Assembly (NCBI GenBank): GCA_945902215.1
Contig: CAMDML010000023.1
Location: 1-42,468 of the forward strand
Source of the DNA: Klebsiella pneumoniae
Lineage (GTDB): Bacteria; Pseudomonadota; Gammaproteobacteria; Pseudomonadales; Pseudohongiellaceae
Length of the DNA stretch: 42,468 nucleotides
Reading direction: 5' to 3'
Part shown: one piece after another, positions 19,181 through 27,701 of the stretch
Layout of the letters: every line of letters starts with the position of its first letter
Position numbering within the stretch: position 1 is the stretch's first letter
The notes under the pieces: generated by a model
The model's input: the letters and a program-made list of their open reading frames with translations, nothing else
Databases searched by the model: none
Told to the model about the DNA's origin: nothing
Translations under genes and position numbers: made by a program

Positions 19181-20263
19181 TTACCTCAGTTTCAACGTGG
19201 CCAGGCCGAACAGCACCAGGATGACCGTGATAATCCAGAAGCGCACGATGACGCGCGGTTCCGGCCAGCCCTTCAATTCGAAATGATGGTGCAGCGGCGC
19301 CATGCGAAAGATGCGCTTGCCGGTTAGCTTGAATGAGGCGACCTGCAGGATCACCGACAGCGTCTCCATTACAAACACACCACCCATGATGATCAGCACG
19401 AACTCGTGGCGGATAATCACCGCGACTATGCCAAGTGCGGCCCCCAATGCCAGCGCGCCAACATCACCCATGAAAATTTGCGCGGGGTAGGTGTTGAACC
19501 ACAGGAAGCCAAGTCCGGCCCCGGCAAGCGCACCGCAGAATATGGCGAGCTCACCCGTGCCGGCGATGTAGGGGATGTTCAGGTACGGCGCGAATTCGCT
19601 GTGGCCCGTCAGATAGGCGATGATGCCGAGTGCGCTGCCGACCATCACCGAGGGCAGGATCGCGAGCCCGTCGAGTCCATCGGTCAAGTTCACCGCATTA
19701 CTGAAGCCCACCACGATGAAGTAACCGAACACTACATAGAACACGCCCATGTTGAGGGCAATGCTCTTGAAGAAGGGTACGAACAACTGGGTTTCCGCCG
19801 GGGCGGAAGCACTACTATACAAATAAATGACGGCCGCAGCGCCAAACAATGATTGCCACAAATATTTCCACCGCGCCGGCAGCCCTTTCGGATTACGCTC
19901 GAACACCTTGCGGTAATCGTCAACCCAACCGATCGCACCGAACAGCGCAGTGACGATCATCACTGTCCACACATAATGGTTCGACAAATCGGACCAGAGC
20001 AGGCTGCTGGCCAGGATGCTGACGAGAATCAGCGCGCCACCCATGGTCGGTGTGCCGGCCTTGCTCAAGTGGCTCTGCGGACCATCGTCGCGTACCACCT
20101 GACCTATCTGGTGGTAATTGAGCTTGCGAATCATCCACGGGCCCACCATCAGCGACAATGCGAGTGCGGTGAGCACCCCGAGAATGCCACGTACGGTCAG
20201 ATACTGGAACACCGCGAAGCTGGAATCGAACTGGACGAGATAATTGGTCAGCCAGAGCAGCAT
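19181..20263 (-). CDS. mraY: Phospho-N-acetylmuramoyl-pentapeptide transferase MraY
   Basis: Integral membrane enzyme that forms lipid I by moving phospho-MurNAc-pentapeptide to undecaprenyl phosphate. Signatures include GTPTMGG, the aspartate-rich block [25 protein letters not shown] and the histidine cluster [13 protein letters not shown]. About ten hydrophobic segments are visible. The 360-residue length equals that of E. coli MraY. It begins five bases after murF ends. Confidence 0.98.
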   Translation of the reverse strand: MLLWLTNYLVQFDSSFAVFQYLTVRGILGVLTALALSLMVGPWMIRKLNYHQIGQVVRDDGPQSHLSKAGTPTMGGALILVSILASSLLWSDLSNHYVWTVMIVTALFGAIGWVDDYRKVFERNPKGLPARWKYLWQSLFGAAAVIYLYSSASAPAETQLFVPFFKSIALNMGVFYVVFGYFIVVGFSNAVNLTDGLDGLAILPSVMVGSALGIIAYLTGHSEFAPYLNIPYIAGTGELAIFCGALAGAGLGFLWFNTYPAQIFMGDVGALALGAALGIVAVIIRHEFVLIIMGGVFVMETLSVILQVASFKLTGKRIFRMAPLHHHFELKGWPEPRVIVRFWIITVILVLFGLATLKLR

Positions 20264-20268
20264 GCGGA

Positions 20269-21618
20269 TCAGACCTCTTCTTCTATTAATTGGTGAACGA
20301 CACGCTCCATGCCCGCACTGCGCGATCCTTTCACCAGAACGCTGACGCCCGGTGCCAACAACGGCAACACTACGGCTGCCACGTCGTCACAGTTGGCCTT
20401 GTGCACCCCTTTACCGCCGAAGGCAGCAACCGCAAGCCGACTCAAGGTGCCGGTGGCAAAGAAATAATCAACGCCTTGCTCAAGCGCATACTTGCCAAGC
20501 TCCTCATGTGCAGCTTCCTTCTCGCTGCCCAGTTCGCCCATGTCGCCGGCAACGACGATACGAATGCCAGGCTGCTTCACCAGCACATTGATTGCAGCGC
20601 GGAACGAGGACGGACTCGCGTTGTAGGTATCGTCGAGTAGAACGGCTCCGCGGAGCCCTTTGCGGATATTGAGCCGGCCCTTCACGCTGCGCACGTTGTC
20701 GAGTCCGAGTAGCACATCGCGCGGACCAGCACCGGCTTCCATCGCCATAGCAGCAGCGGCCAGCGCATTGGCAGCATTGTGGGGTCCTGGCAGCGCCAGT
20801 TTCACAGTGAAGCGGCCCTGCGGAGTGCAGAGCGCAAACTCGGAACCGGCGATACCCTTGTCATTCCAGGCTTCAAGCGCGTAATCGGCATCCTGGCGGC
20901 CGGCGGCACTGAGCTTCACGCGGCGCAGATCTCCGCGAGCTGAAAAGCCGTCCAGAATGTACGGATCATCGATATTGATTACGGCAGTGCCGCCCTGCAC
21001 GAGCCCCTGCCAGATTTCAGCCTTCGCCCTGGCCACACCCTGCAGTGAGCCGAAGCCTTCCAGATGGGTAGGTGCTACGTTGGTGATGTGCGCGATGTCG
21101 GGTTGCGTGAGATGTGTTGTGTAGGCGATTTCGCCAATGCTATTGGCGCCCAGTTCAATGATGGCGTACTGATGTTCCGGTTTGATCTGTAGTAGCGTGA
21201 GCGGCGCACCGTAGTCGTTGTTCAGATTGCCTTTGGTGCTCAGTACGCTGCCGCGACAGGCCAGAATGGCAGCTGTCATTTCTTTCACAGTGGTCTTGCC
21301 CTGGCTGCCTGTCAAAGCAATCACCCGGGCAGGAGAACGCTTGCGGTTATGCGCGCCAAGCTGGCCAAGCGCAATGCGGGTATCGTGCACTGTCAACAAC
21401 GGCAGAGCGGGGCTCACGAACTCGGAAACGAGCGCGCCACACGCGCCTTTCTGCGCGGCAAGTTCGACGAAACTGTTACCGTTGAAGGTCGGCCCCCGCA
21501 ACGCAATGAACAGATCGCCAGGTTGCAACGTGCGCGTATCAATGCTGACCGCAGTGAAGGCGGCAGTGCCGCCGGTGAGCACGCCTCCGGTAACTTGTTG
21601 CGCTTCCTGCAAACTCAT
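20269..21618 (-). CDS. murF: UDP-MurNAc-tripeptide--D-Ala-D-Ala ligase MurF
   Basis: Adds the D-Ala-D-Ala dipeptide to complete the UDP-MurNAc-pentapeptide. The ATP loop [15 protein letters not shown], then [39 protein letters not shown] and [15 protein letters not shown] are all MurF signatures. The start is uncertain. ATG at 21618 (MSLQEAQQ) or GTG at 21630 fit the family alignment. A GTG at 21666 overlaps the murE stop (GTGA) and would add 16 unmatched residues. I list the conservative start, giving about 449 residues. Confidence 0.95.
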   Translation of the reverse strand: MSLQEAQQVTGGVLTGGTAAFTAVSIDTRTLQPGDLFIALRGPTFNGNSFVELAAQKGACGALVSEFVSPALPLLTVHDTRIALGQLGAHNRKRSPARVIALTGSQGKTTVKEMTAAILACRGSVLSTKGNLNNDYGAPLTLLQIKPEHQYAIIELGANSIGEIAYTTHLTQPDIAHITNVAPTHLEGFGSLQGVARAKAEIWQGLVQGGTAVINIDDPYILDGFSARGDLRRVKLSAAGRQDADYALEAWNDKGIAGSEFALCTPQGRFTVKLALPGPHNAANALAAAAMAMEAGAGPRDVLLGLDNVRSVKGRLNIRKGLRGAVLLDDTYNASPSSFRAAINVLVKQPGIRIVVAGDMGELGSEKEAAHEELGKYALEQGVDYFFATGTLSRLAVAAFGGKGVHKANCDDVAAVVLPLLAPGVSVLVKGSRSAGMERVVHQLIEEEV

Positions 21619-21662
21619 GCTTTCGATCACGCCCTTCCCGGTCTTGTAGACCACTTGATGAT

Positions 21663-23204
21663 TCACTGCTGCGCCTGCTGAAACCGCAGTTGCAAACAGG
21701 CGCGTGCTTGCTGCACATCGCTGAACGGCAGTCGGCTGCCCTTCACTTCCTGATAGGTCTCATGCCCCTTGCCTGCGATCAACACCACGGCATCTGCTAA
21801 CGCTCCACCGATCGCCAGGCCAAGTGCACGCGCACGATCCGGTTCGACGCGCACCTTGGCACGCGCACTGAAGCCGGCGCGTATCTCGTGGATAATCGCG
21901 GCGGAATCTTCGTTACGCGGATTGTCGTCGGTGATGATGATGTCATCGGCAAGGCGTTCGGCGATTTCCGCCATCAAGGGACGCTTGCCGCGGTCGCGCT
22001 CGCCGCCACAGCCGAATACGCAACTGATGCGCCCGGGAAAATGTTCACGCAACGCGTGCAAGGCGTTTTCAAGACCGTCCGGTGTGTGCGCGTAATCCAC
22101 CACAACCGGAAGTGGGAAGCCGTCGACAACCTCCATGCGTCCTGGCACCGCCGCGAGTTCGCCGACAACACGCATGATGCGCTGCGCATCAAAGCCGCGT
22201 TTGCCGGCTTCGCAGCCCAGCACCGTGGCGAGTACCGCCAACAGGTTGCTGGCATTGAATGAGCCAAACAGCTGGCTGCGGATAACACCATCGCCCCAGG
22301 GTGTGCTGACGTGCAGCACCAGACCTGCACGTGAATACTCTACCTGGCGCGCATGTACCGCTGCGGCGGGATCGCGCAGGCTCCAGCTCCAGGCCTGCAC
22401 ATACTCGGGCAGCGAGCGCAGGATTTCTGCACTGAAGGGATCGTCGAGATTGACCAGCGCCACTTGCAAACGTTCGCCGGCGAATAGTTTGGCTTTGGCC
22501 GCGCCATACGCGGCCATACTGCCGTGGTAGTCCAGATGATCGCGGGTCAGGTTGGTAAATACTGCGGCAGTAAAATCGTTTACATCAATTCGTTTCTGCA
22601 CGAGGCCATGCGAAGTCACCTCCATTACCACCGTGTCGCCCTGCCGCGCGAAGACCTCGTGCAGAATTTGTTGCAGCCTGACCGCATCGGGTGTCGTCGA
22701 AGGACCCGTGCCATCCAGCTTGAGTTGCTCATCGGCCATGCCGTAACCCAGCGTGCCGACGACACTACAGCGATAACCTAACTGCGTCAGGGCCTGTGCG
22801 GCCAGCAGGCTGCAGGTGGTTTTGCCATTGGTGCCGGTGATACCGATCATGCGCATGTGGCGCGCGGGCTCGCCGTAAAATCTGGCGGCAACTTTGCCGA
22901 TCTTGTCAGGCAGACCGTTCACAGGGATCAGCGGTACCGCACCTTCAGCGCGTGCAGCGCGCCAGTGGGCATCGTCGGCTTCCACGAGCACTGCTGCCGC
23001 CCCGCTGGCAATCGCAGCGGGAATGAAATCACGCCCATCTGCTGCCAGGCCTTTGCAAGCAAGGAATAGATCACCCGGGCGCACCCGGCGCGAATCGAGC
23101 TGCACACCGCTCAGCATGCGGTCCATGCCTGGTGGCACCACACATTCGTTCTGCAGCAGGGTCGACAGATTCATGGACAGGGGCGCACTGTGCAAAGCGG
23201 TCAT
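21663..23204 (-). CDS. murE: UDP-MurNAc-tripeptide synthetase MurE (meso-DAP adding)
   Basis: Adds the third stem residue. The C-terminal motif DDNPRNED is the meso-diaminopimelate specificity signature, so the stem should be of the usual Gram-negative type. The ATP loop ITGTNGKTTCSLLAAQ and the block FTNLTRDHLDYHGSM are present. The 513-residue length is slightly longer than in E. coli. The ATG overlaps the ftsI stop (ATGA). A second in-frame ATG, ten residues in, is possible. Confidence 0.97.
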   Translation of the reverse strand: MTALHSAPLSMNLSTLLQNECVVPPGMDRMLSGVQLDSRRVRPGDLFLACKGLAADGRDFIPAAIASGAAAVLVEADDAHWRAARAEGAVPLIPVNGLPDKIGKVAARFYGEPARHMRMIGITGTNGKTTCSLLAAQALTQLGYRCSVVGTLGYGMADEQLKLDGTGPSTTPDAVRLQQILHEVFARQGDTVVMEVTSHGLVQKRIDVNDFTAAVFTNLTRDHLDYHGSMAAYGAAKAKLFAGERLQVALVNLDDPFSAEILRSLPEYVQAWSWSLRDPAAAVHARQVEYSRAGLVLHVSTPWGDGVIRSQLFGSFNASNLLAVLATVLGCEAGKRGFDAQRIMRVVGELAAVPGRMEVVDGFPLPVVVDYAHTPDGLENALHALREHFPGRISCVFGCGGERDRGKRPLMAEIAERLADDIIITDDNPRNEDSAAIIHEIRAGFSARAKVRVEPDRARALGLAIGGALADAVVLIAGKGHETYQEVKGSRLPFSDVQQARACLQLRFQQAQQ

Positions 23205-24949
23205 GGTGCTGACCCCGCTGCGGCAGACACCATGCCGATCTCAACCGGCACTGGCTCCACCGCATCCGGCGCCACATTGAGAATGCGCATCGCGCCGGCA
23301 GCAATCTGCGCGAACACGGGTGCCGCCACCGCACCGCCGCCGTATTCATCACCTTTGGGCTGATGAATCGAAATCACGATTACCACACGCGGCGCACTGG
23401 CAGGAACAAAGCCGGCAAAATAGGAGTTATAGTTCCTGGTGTCGTAGCCACTACCTGCGTTGTAATACCACGCGGTACCGCTTTTGCCGGCGACTTGATA
23501 GGACGGAATGTTGGCACGCACACCGGTGCCCCCCATTTCTGTGCTGACTACTCCGCGCAGCATGTCGTTAACCTTTGCCACGATGTCTGCGCTTATTACC
23601 CTTTCGCCGCTGACGGGACCCTGCAATTTCAGCAGTGACACCGGTTTCCTGAGCCCGCCACTGGCGTAAATCATGTAGGCGCTGGCGAGCTGCACTGGTG
23701 TTACCTGGAAGCCGTAACCATAGGCCATCGTTGCGATTTCGGATTTGGCCCAACGCGAACGATTGGGTAGCACACCCGATTCTTCACCCGGAAAACCGGT
23801 GCCCATGCTTTGCCCGAAACCAACGCGCTGCAGCATTTCCAGCATTGGGCCTTCGCCCAAGGTCAGTCCGATCTTGGAAGCGCCGACCTGGCTCGACTTG
23901 GCAATGATGCGTGCCAACGTTGATGGCCCATAATTCACCGGATCGCGGACTGTCATGGTGCGGTCAACACGAAATGTGCCGGGGCTGGTATCGATGACGG
24001 TTTCAGTGTCAAACAGGCCGCTTTCAAGCGCCGCCGTTATCGTGAAGGTCTTCACTGTCGAGCCCGGCTCCAGCAGCGAGACCATCGCGCGGTTGGGAAG
24101 ATCGCCGTCGGTGAGACTGGCGCGATTGTTCGGGTTATAGGAGGGCTGGTTGACCATCGCCAGCACTTCGCCGGTTTGCGCATCCAGCACCGTGGCGGTG
24201 CCAGCACTCGCCTGACGTAAGGCAACTGCTTCTTTCAGGGCTTTGTAAGCAATGTATTGGATACGGGAATCAATGCTCAGCGTCAGGTCGTTGCCGGGCT
24301 GCGCCTCGTTGTTGACCTGTACTTCACGGATGATGCGGCCGAGACGGTCTTTCAGCACCAGTTTCGAACCGTTGGTGCCGCGCAGCCAGTCCTCGTACGC
24401 GAGCTCCATGCCTTCCTGGCCCGTGTCATCGGCGTTAGTGAGCCCGACAAGATGCACCGCAGCTTCGCCCATCGGATAAAAGCGCTGGTATTCCTCAAGT
24501 GCGTAGACACCTTTGATGCCCATATCGAGCACGGCTTGTGCATCCGCAGGAGGCATTCTGCGTTTAACGTAGAGGAATTCGCGGGAGGCATTCTCGGCAA
24601 TGCGCTGGTTTAGCAAGGCGGGATCAATGCCAATACCGGACATGGCTTCTTCCAGCATGGAGCCTTGCTCGGGATGCTCCAGAACCTCCTTGGGATTGAG
24701 CCACAAGGTTTGCACCGGGGTGCTGATCGCCAGCGGTTCGCCGTTGCGGTCGACGATGTTGCCGCGTGTTGCCACTATGGTGTCATTGCGGACGGTGCGG
24801 GCATCGCCTTCACGCTGCGCAGCGGCATTGTTCAACACCTGCAGATCGGCTACTTTCCAGGCGATCACTCCGCAGAGACCGGCAATTACCACGAAGACCA
24901 GAGCGAGCCTCCAGAGCGGCTGGTGATTGTCTTGGGCTGTTTTAGTCAC
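23201..24949 (-). CDS. ftsI: Septal peptidoglycan transpeptidase FtsI (PBP3)
   Basis: Class B penicillin-binding protein that crosslinks septal peptidoglycan with FtsW. It has one membrane helix near residues 13-33, a dimerisation/pedestal domain with RGNIVDRNGEPLA, and a transpeptidase domain. The SxxK motif is STVK at 297-300 and the KSGT motif is at 489-492. The SxN motif reads S352-S353-Q354, glutamine instead of the usual asparagine; I confirmed the codon as CAG. The 582-residue length is normal. It overlaps ftsL upstream by eight bases and murE downstream by four. Confidence 0.96.
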   Translation of the reverse strand: MTKTAQDNHQPLWRLALVFVVIAGLCGVIAWKVADLQVLNNAAAQREGDARTVRNDTIVATRGNIVDRNGEPLAISTPVQTLWLNPKEVLEHPEQGSMLEEAMSGIGIDPALLNQRIAENASREFLYVKRRMPPADAQAVLDMGIKGVYALEEYQRFYPMGEAAVHLVGLTNADDTGQEGMELAYEDWLRGTNGSKLVLKDRLGRIIREVQVNNEAQPGNDLTLSIDSRIQYIAYKALKEAVALRQASAGTATVLDAQTGEVLAMVNQPSYNPNNRASLTDGDLPNRAMVSLLEPGSTVKTFTITAALESGLFDTETVIDTSPGTFRVDRTMTVRDPVNYGPSTLARIIAKSSQVGASKIGLTLGEGPMLEMLQRVGFGQSMGTGFPGEESGVLPNRSRWAKSEIATMAYGYGFQVTPVQLASAYMIYASGGLRKPVSLLKLQGPVSGERVISADIVAKVNDMLRGVVSTEMGGTGVRANIPSYQVAGKSGTAWYYNAGSGYDTRNYNSYFAGFVPASAPRVVIVISIHQPKGDEYGGGAVAAPVFAQIAAGAMRILNVAPDAVEPVPVEIGMVSAAAGSAP

Positions 24950-25271
24950 TCTTGAATACCACCACCTTGCTCATGTCGGGTACTTCCATGCCCAGTTCGG
25001 CTATCGCCGTATCTTCAACCTTGCCTTGCGCCACCAAACTGCTTTGCTCCAGCAACAATTGGCCCCACTCCACCTGCAGACGATTGCGCTGCTTTTCCAA
25101 CTGCTGAAGGGAGTTCAGCAGGTGCCGGCTTGTGAAGGTGGTGTACACCACACTCAACGCGGTAAATGTCACTGTCGCGAGCAGCATGATGAATATCAGC
25201 CAGAATCTGCCGTCCGCTTCGGCGGCCGGCCTTTCCACACTTATCTTCTCCGCAATAAACCGTTTGAGCAT
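24942..25271 (-). CDS. ftsL: Cell division protein FtsL
   Basis: Small bitopic protein of the FtsQLB complex. It has a cytoplasmic tail, one membrane helix near residues 24-44, then a periplasmic coiled coil containing LEKQRNRLQVEWGQLLLEQSSL. The sequence is poorly conserved, as is usual in this family; the call rests on topology, the WGQLLLEQS element, the 109-residue length and its place between rsmH and ftsI. It overlaps ftsI by eight bases and lies one base after rsmH. Confidence 0.93.
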   Translation of the reverse strand: MLKRFIAEKISVERPAAEADGRFWLIFIMLLATVTFTALSVVYTTFTSRHLLNSLQQLEKQRNRLQVEWGQLLLEQSSLVAQGKVEDTAIAELGMEVPDMSKVVVFKSD

Positions 25272-25272
25272 G

Positions 25273-26241
25273 TCAGGCGATCTTCTCCGCCACCCGCATC
25301 ACCGCACTGCGTGCGCGCGTATTGCGGCCGCGCTCTGCATCGCCCGCCTTCAAAGCCTTGCCGATCAGTCGCACACGCGGCTTGAGTTGTGCGCTCGTCA
25401 CTGGCACGCTGGGCGGGAAATCATCGCCGCGCACTTCTTTCTGCATAAACTGCTTCACCATGCGGTCTTCCAGCGAATGAAAGCTGATGACGACCATGCG
25501 CCCACCAACGGTCAACAGTTCAAGCATGGCCTGCAGCGCAATCTGCAAATCTTTGAGCTCGTCGTTGATGAAGATGCGGATACCCTGAAAGGCACGTGTG
25601 GCGGGATGTTTGTGGCGTTCCCAGGCCGGGTTGGCCTGAGTAATGATGTCGGCGAGCTGTTTGGTGGTAGTGAGCGGATACTGCGCACGTGCTGCCACTA
25701 CCGCTTTGGCCATGCGCCGGGAAAATTTTTCTTCGCCGTATTCGTAAATCACGCGGGCAATCTCTTCCTCGGCGGCAGTCGCCAGCCACTGTGCAGCACT
25801 CATACCCTGGTTGTTGTTCATCCGCATGTCCAAAGGCCCGTCATGGGTAAAACTAAAACCCCTCCGCACATCGTCCAGTTGCGGTGACGACACGCCGAGA
25901 TCCAGCAACACTCCATTTACTACCCGCCCGTGTACCCGCGATACCGCAGGTAATGTCGCCACGAAGCGCTCCAACTCAGCAAAACTGCCATGGCCGACCA
26001 CCACTCTGGCATCTGCCATGCGCAGATTTTCGGCTGCAGCAATGGCTTCAGGGTCCTTATCGAGCACCAGCAACCTGCCGCCTGCACCGAGCCTCTGAAG
26101 AATCAGCCGGCTATGACCCCCACGCCCGAATGTGCCGTCGACATAAACCCCTTCCGGGTCCGTGACCAACGCGTCCACGGCTTCCTGCAGGAACACCGCT
26201 TCGTGCTGAAAACCGGCTTCCACTGTGCCGCCTGCGGCCAT
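25273..26241 (-). CDS. rsmH: 16S rRNA (cytosine1402-N4)-methyltransferase RsmH
   Basis: Methylates N4 of C1402 in 16S rRNA; RsmI, also in this window, methylates the ribose of the same nucleotide. The SAM-binding block [15 protein letters not shown] is near residues 34-48. [18 protein letters not shown] and [15 protein letters not shown] are family signatures. The 322-residue length is normal. It lies 12 bases downstream of mraZ at the head of the dcw cluster. Confidence 0.97.
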   Translation of the reverse strand: MAAGGTVEAGFQHEAVFLQEAVDALVTDPEGVYVDGTFGRGGHSRLILQRLGAGGRLLVLDKDPEAIAAAENLRMADARVVVGHGSFAELERFVATLPAVSRVHGRVVNGVLLDLGVSSPQLDDVRRGFSFTHDGPLDMRMNNNQGMSAAQWLATAAEEEIARVIYEYGEEKFSRRMAKAVVAARAQYPLTTTKQLADIITQANPAWERHKHPATRAFQGIRIFINDELKDLQIALQAMLELLTVGGRMVVISFHSLEDRMVKQFMQKEVRGDDFPPSVPVTSAQLKPRVRLIGKALKAGDAERGRNTRARSAVMRVAEKIA

Positions 26242-26253
26242 ATTTCGCCGCGC

Positions 26254-26709
26254 TTACAACGAGAAGCCCTTCAGCTTCTCGGAAACACTGTCGGCATAAC
26301 GGGTGGTATAGAGCGTCTTCTGCTTTTCCTGCCAGGTCGCTTCGTTCCACAGCTCCAGTTTGTTGTTTTGCCCCACCAGCGCCACTTTCTTGTCTATGCC
26401 CACAAGCTCACGCAGTAGTGGCGGCACCAAAACCCGGCCGCTGCTGTCCATGTCGACATGGGAGGCGTGCCCGATGATCAGGTATTTCATGTTGGCTTCG
26501 ACGGGGTCGAAATCGGAGAGCTTGCTAACAGTGCGGGCGACTTCGTTAAATTCGGTTTCGGGGTAAAGCATCAGCGATTGGCCGTGATGCTGCATGGTGA
26601 TAACCATCTTGCCCTGACAGTGCTGCTCGAGCATGTCGCGATAGCGCGCGGGGATCGCCAGGCGACCCTTCGCATCCAACGCCACCATGTGCAAGCCGAT
26701 CAACAGCAT
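26254..26709 (-). CDS. mraZ: Transcriptional regulator MraZ
   Basis: Ring-forming DNA-binding protein of the AbrB-like fold. In E. coli it represses its own promoter and the dcw genes. Two copies of the SpoVT-like element are visible: LDAKGRLAIPARYRD and MDSSGRVLVPPLLRE, with IIGHASHVDMD between them. I chose the ATG at 26709 (MLLIGLHMVALD) by family alignment; a GTG at 26754 would add 15 unmatched residues. This gives 151 residues. TGGGT-type repeats lie about 140 bases upstream. Confidence 0.95.
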   Translation of the reverse strand: MLLIGLHMVALDAKGRLAIPARYRDMLEQHCQGKMVITMQHHGQSLMLYPETEFNEVARTVSKLSDFDPVEANMKYLIIGHASHVDMDSSGRVLVPPLLRELVGIDKKVALVGQNNKLELWNEATWQEKQKTLYTTRYADSVSEKLKGFSL

Positions 26710-26848
26710 CGTGCGCCCCACAACCCTTGTCTGAACAAAAAGCCTGAAAAACACAACTCAGGCACTGGCCCGAAGGAACCCGGACAAATCAAAAACCGGA
26801 AGCTGGGAGCATTCCTATAGAGGAAAGCTCTCTTTTGCTTCCGCTTAA

Positions 26849-26885
26849 CCCACTTTTTAACTACTTTTACCCACTTCAGACCCAC
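26849..26885 (-). promoter_or_regulatory. Probable MraZ operator: TGGG-type repeats
   Basis: On the minus strand, GTGGG occurs at 26881-26885, 26870-26874 and 26849-26853, with a weaker GTAGT at 26860-26864. Spacing is 11, 10 and 11 bases, one helical turn each. E. coli MraZ binds TGGGN direct repeats about ten bases apart upstream of mraZ. Position and motif fit an autoregulatory box. Confidence 0.6.
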
Positions 26886-26913
26886 TATAGTCCACAGTTT
26901 TACATCAGCGCAA
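26884..26913 (-). promoter_or_regulatory. Candidate mraZ/dcw promoter
   Basis: On the minus strand, TTGCGC (26908-26913) and TATAGT (26884-26889) are separated by 18 bases. The -10 matches five of six consensus bases; the -35 only three. The -10 abuts the first GTGGG repeat, so MraZ bound there would block transcription. A second -10-like TATAGG lies nearer mraZ, around 26816-26821, without a good -35. Confidence 0.4.
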
Positions 26914-27279
26914 GCGCTTATTTCATTGTTTTTGAAGGGAAAAGTGGCCTTAGCCGGAAAATTGATACAGCTCGGCCAACAAACCCAAATAATTACAAAA
27001 TGCTATGCCGAGAAGTTAAAGTAACTTCTCAAGTCAAGCCTACGTGGGATTTAGTTTGGAGGAAGGAAGCGGCATTTGCAGGGCGCCGGAAAGGCCGCGA
27101 AAGGCCAAATCCTGACCGGAAAGCGCCCGCGGCGCTCGGAGCAATGAGGCCCTGACTGCGCGTATGACACGTAAACAGCGTCAAAGCCAATACATGGAAA
27201 GGCGCCGCGGCGTTCGAAGCAACCTGACCCTGTATGCGCACAAGAACCGCAGACAGGGCCAGAGTTCATTCATATATAG
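26890..27279. other. Non-coding region between mraZ promoter and rnpB
   Basis: No credible gene is seen in this stretch. It is AT-rich near 26890-27060, with a perfect 8-base inverted repeat, GAGAAGTT at 27010-27017 and AACTTCTC at 27023-27030. It then becomes GC-rich, with a degenerate direct repeat (27118 onward and 27196 onward) downstream of rnpB. Short open frames on the minus strand here simply translate the repeat and have no recognisable domain. Confidence 0.6.
27118..27258. repeat. Degenerate direct repeat 3' of rnpB
   Basis: Two units begin with GGAAAG at 27118 and 27196 (period 78). Each runs on through a GC palindrome core (GCCCGCGGCGC or GCGCCGCGGCG), then TCG-AGCAA, then CCCTG and GCGC. 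A shorter relative of the first bases begins at 27088. The unit nearest rnpB can fold: CCCTGT (27228-27233) pairs with ACAGGG (27253-27258), with an inner TGCG/CGCA stem. No T-run follows. Confidence 0.55.
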
Positions 27280-27666
27280 TGAGTCGGCCGGTAAGCCGGG
27301 TTCTGTCGTGGACAACCATTCATCTGGGACCTGTGTCGCCACAGGCCTCAAGCAGCCTACCCGAATCCAGTGCGAGCAGCACCGGTGGATTCCTATTTGG
27401 CCTTGCTCCAAGTGGGGTTTGCCTTGCCATGGAGTGTTGCCACCCATGCGGTGCGCTCTTACCGCACCATTTCACCCTTACCGCTTTTATGTGCCGCAAG
27501 CGGCACACTGCACCTCAAGGGTACGTAAAAAGCGGCGGTATCTTTCTGTTGCACTTTCCGTAGGCTCGCGCCTCCCAGGAGTTACCTGGCACCTTGCTCT
27601 GTGGAGCCCGGACTTTCCTCCATAGCGGTCCGAAGACTGGGCTACAGCGGTTGTCTGGCCGACTCA
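27280..27666 (-). ncRNA. rnpB: RNase P RNA (class A)
   Basis: Catalytic RNA that trims the 5' leaders of tRNA precursors. On the minus strand the conserved cores are clear: GAGGAAAGTCCGGGCTCC near the 5' end, AGATACCGCC, GGTAAGGGTGAAA followed by GGTGCGGTAAGAGCGCACC, and ACAGAACCCGGCTTA near the 3' end. Helix P1 closes the molecule: GAGTCGGCC at the 5' end pairs with GGCCGACTC at the 3' end. The ends are estimated from P1 and the upstream -10 box. The length of about 387 bases is typical of gammaproteobacteria. It lies between rsmI and mraZ, as in Pseudomonas. Confidence 0.96.
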
Positions 27667-27672
27667 GGAGCA

Positions 27673-27701
27673 AGAATAGTGAAAAGGGGGTTAAAGACCA
27701 A
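27673..27701 (-). promoter_or_regulatory. Probable rnpB promoter
   Basis: On the minus strand, TTGGTC (27696-27701) and TATTCT (27673-27678) are 17 bases apart. Initiation seven bases further would fall at about 27666, the 5' base of helix P1. The -35 lies beside the rsmI stop codon. A small inverted repeat (AAAGAC 27693-27698, GTCTTT 27705-27710) overlaps it. Its T-run faces the plus strand, so it does not look like the rsmI terminator. Confidence 0.6.

Noticed and set aside
27029-27269. Small minus-strand open frames downstream of rnpB
   Set aside because: Their residues repeat because the DNA repeats; no ribosome binding site or family similarity was seen.
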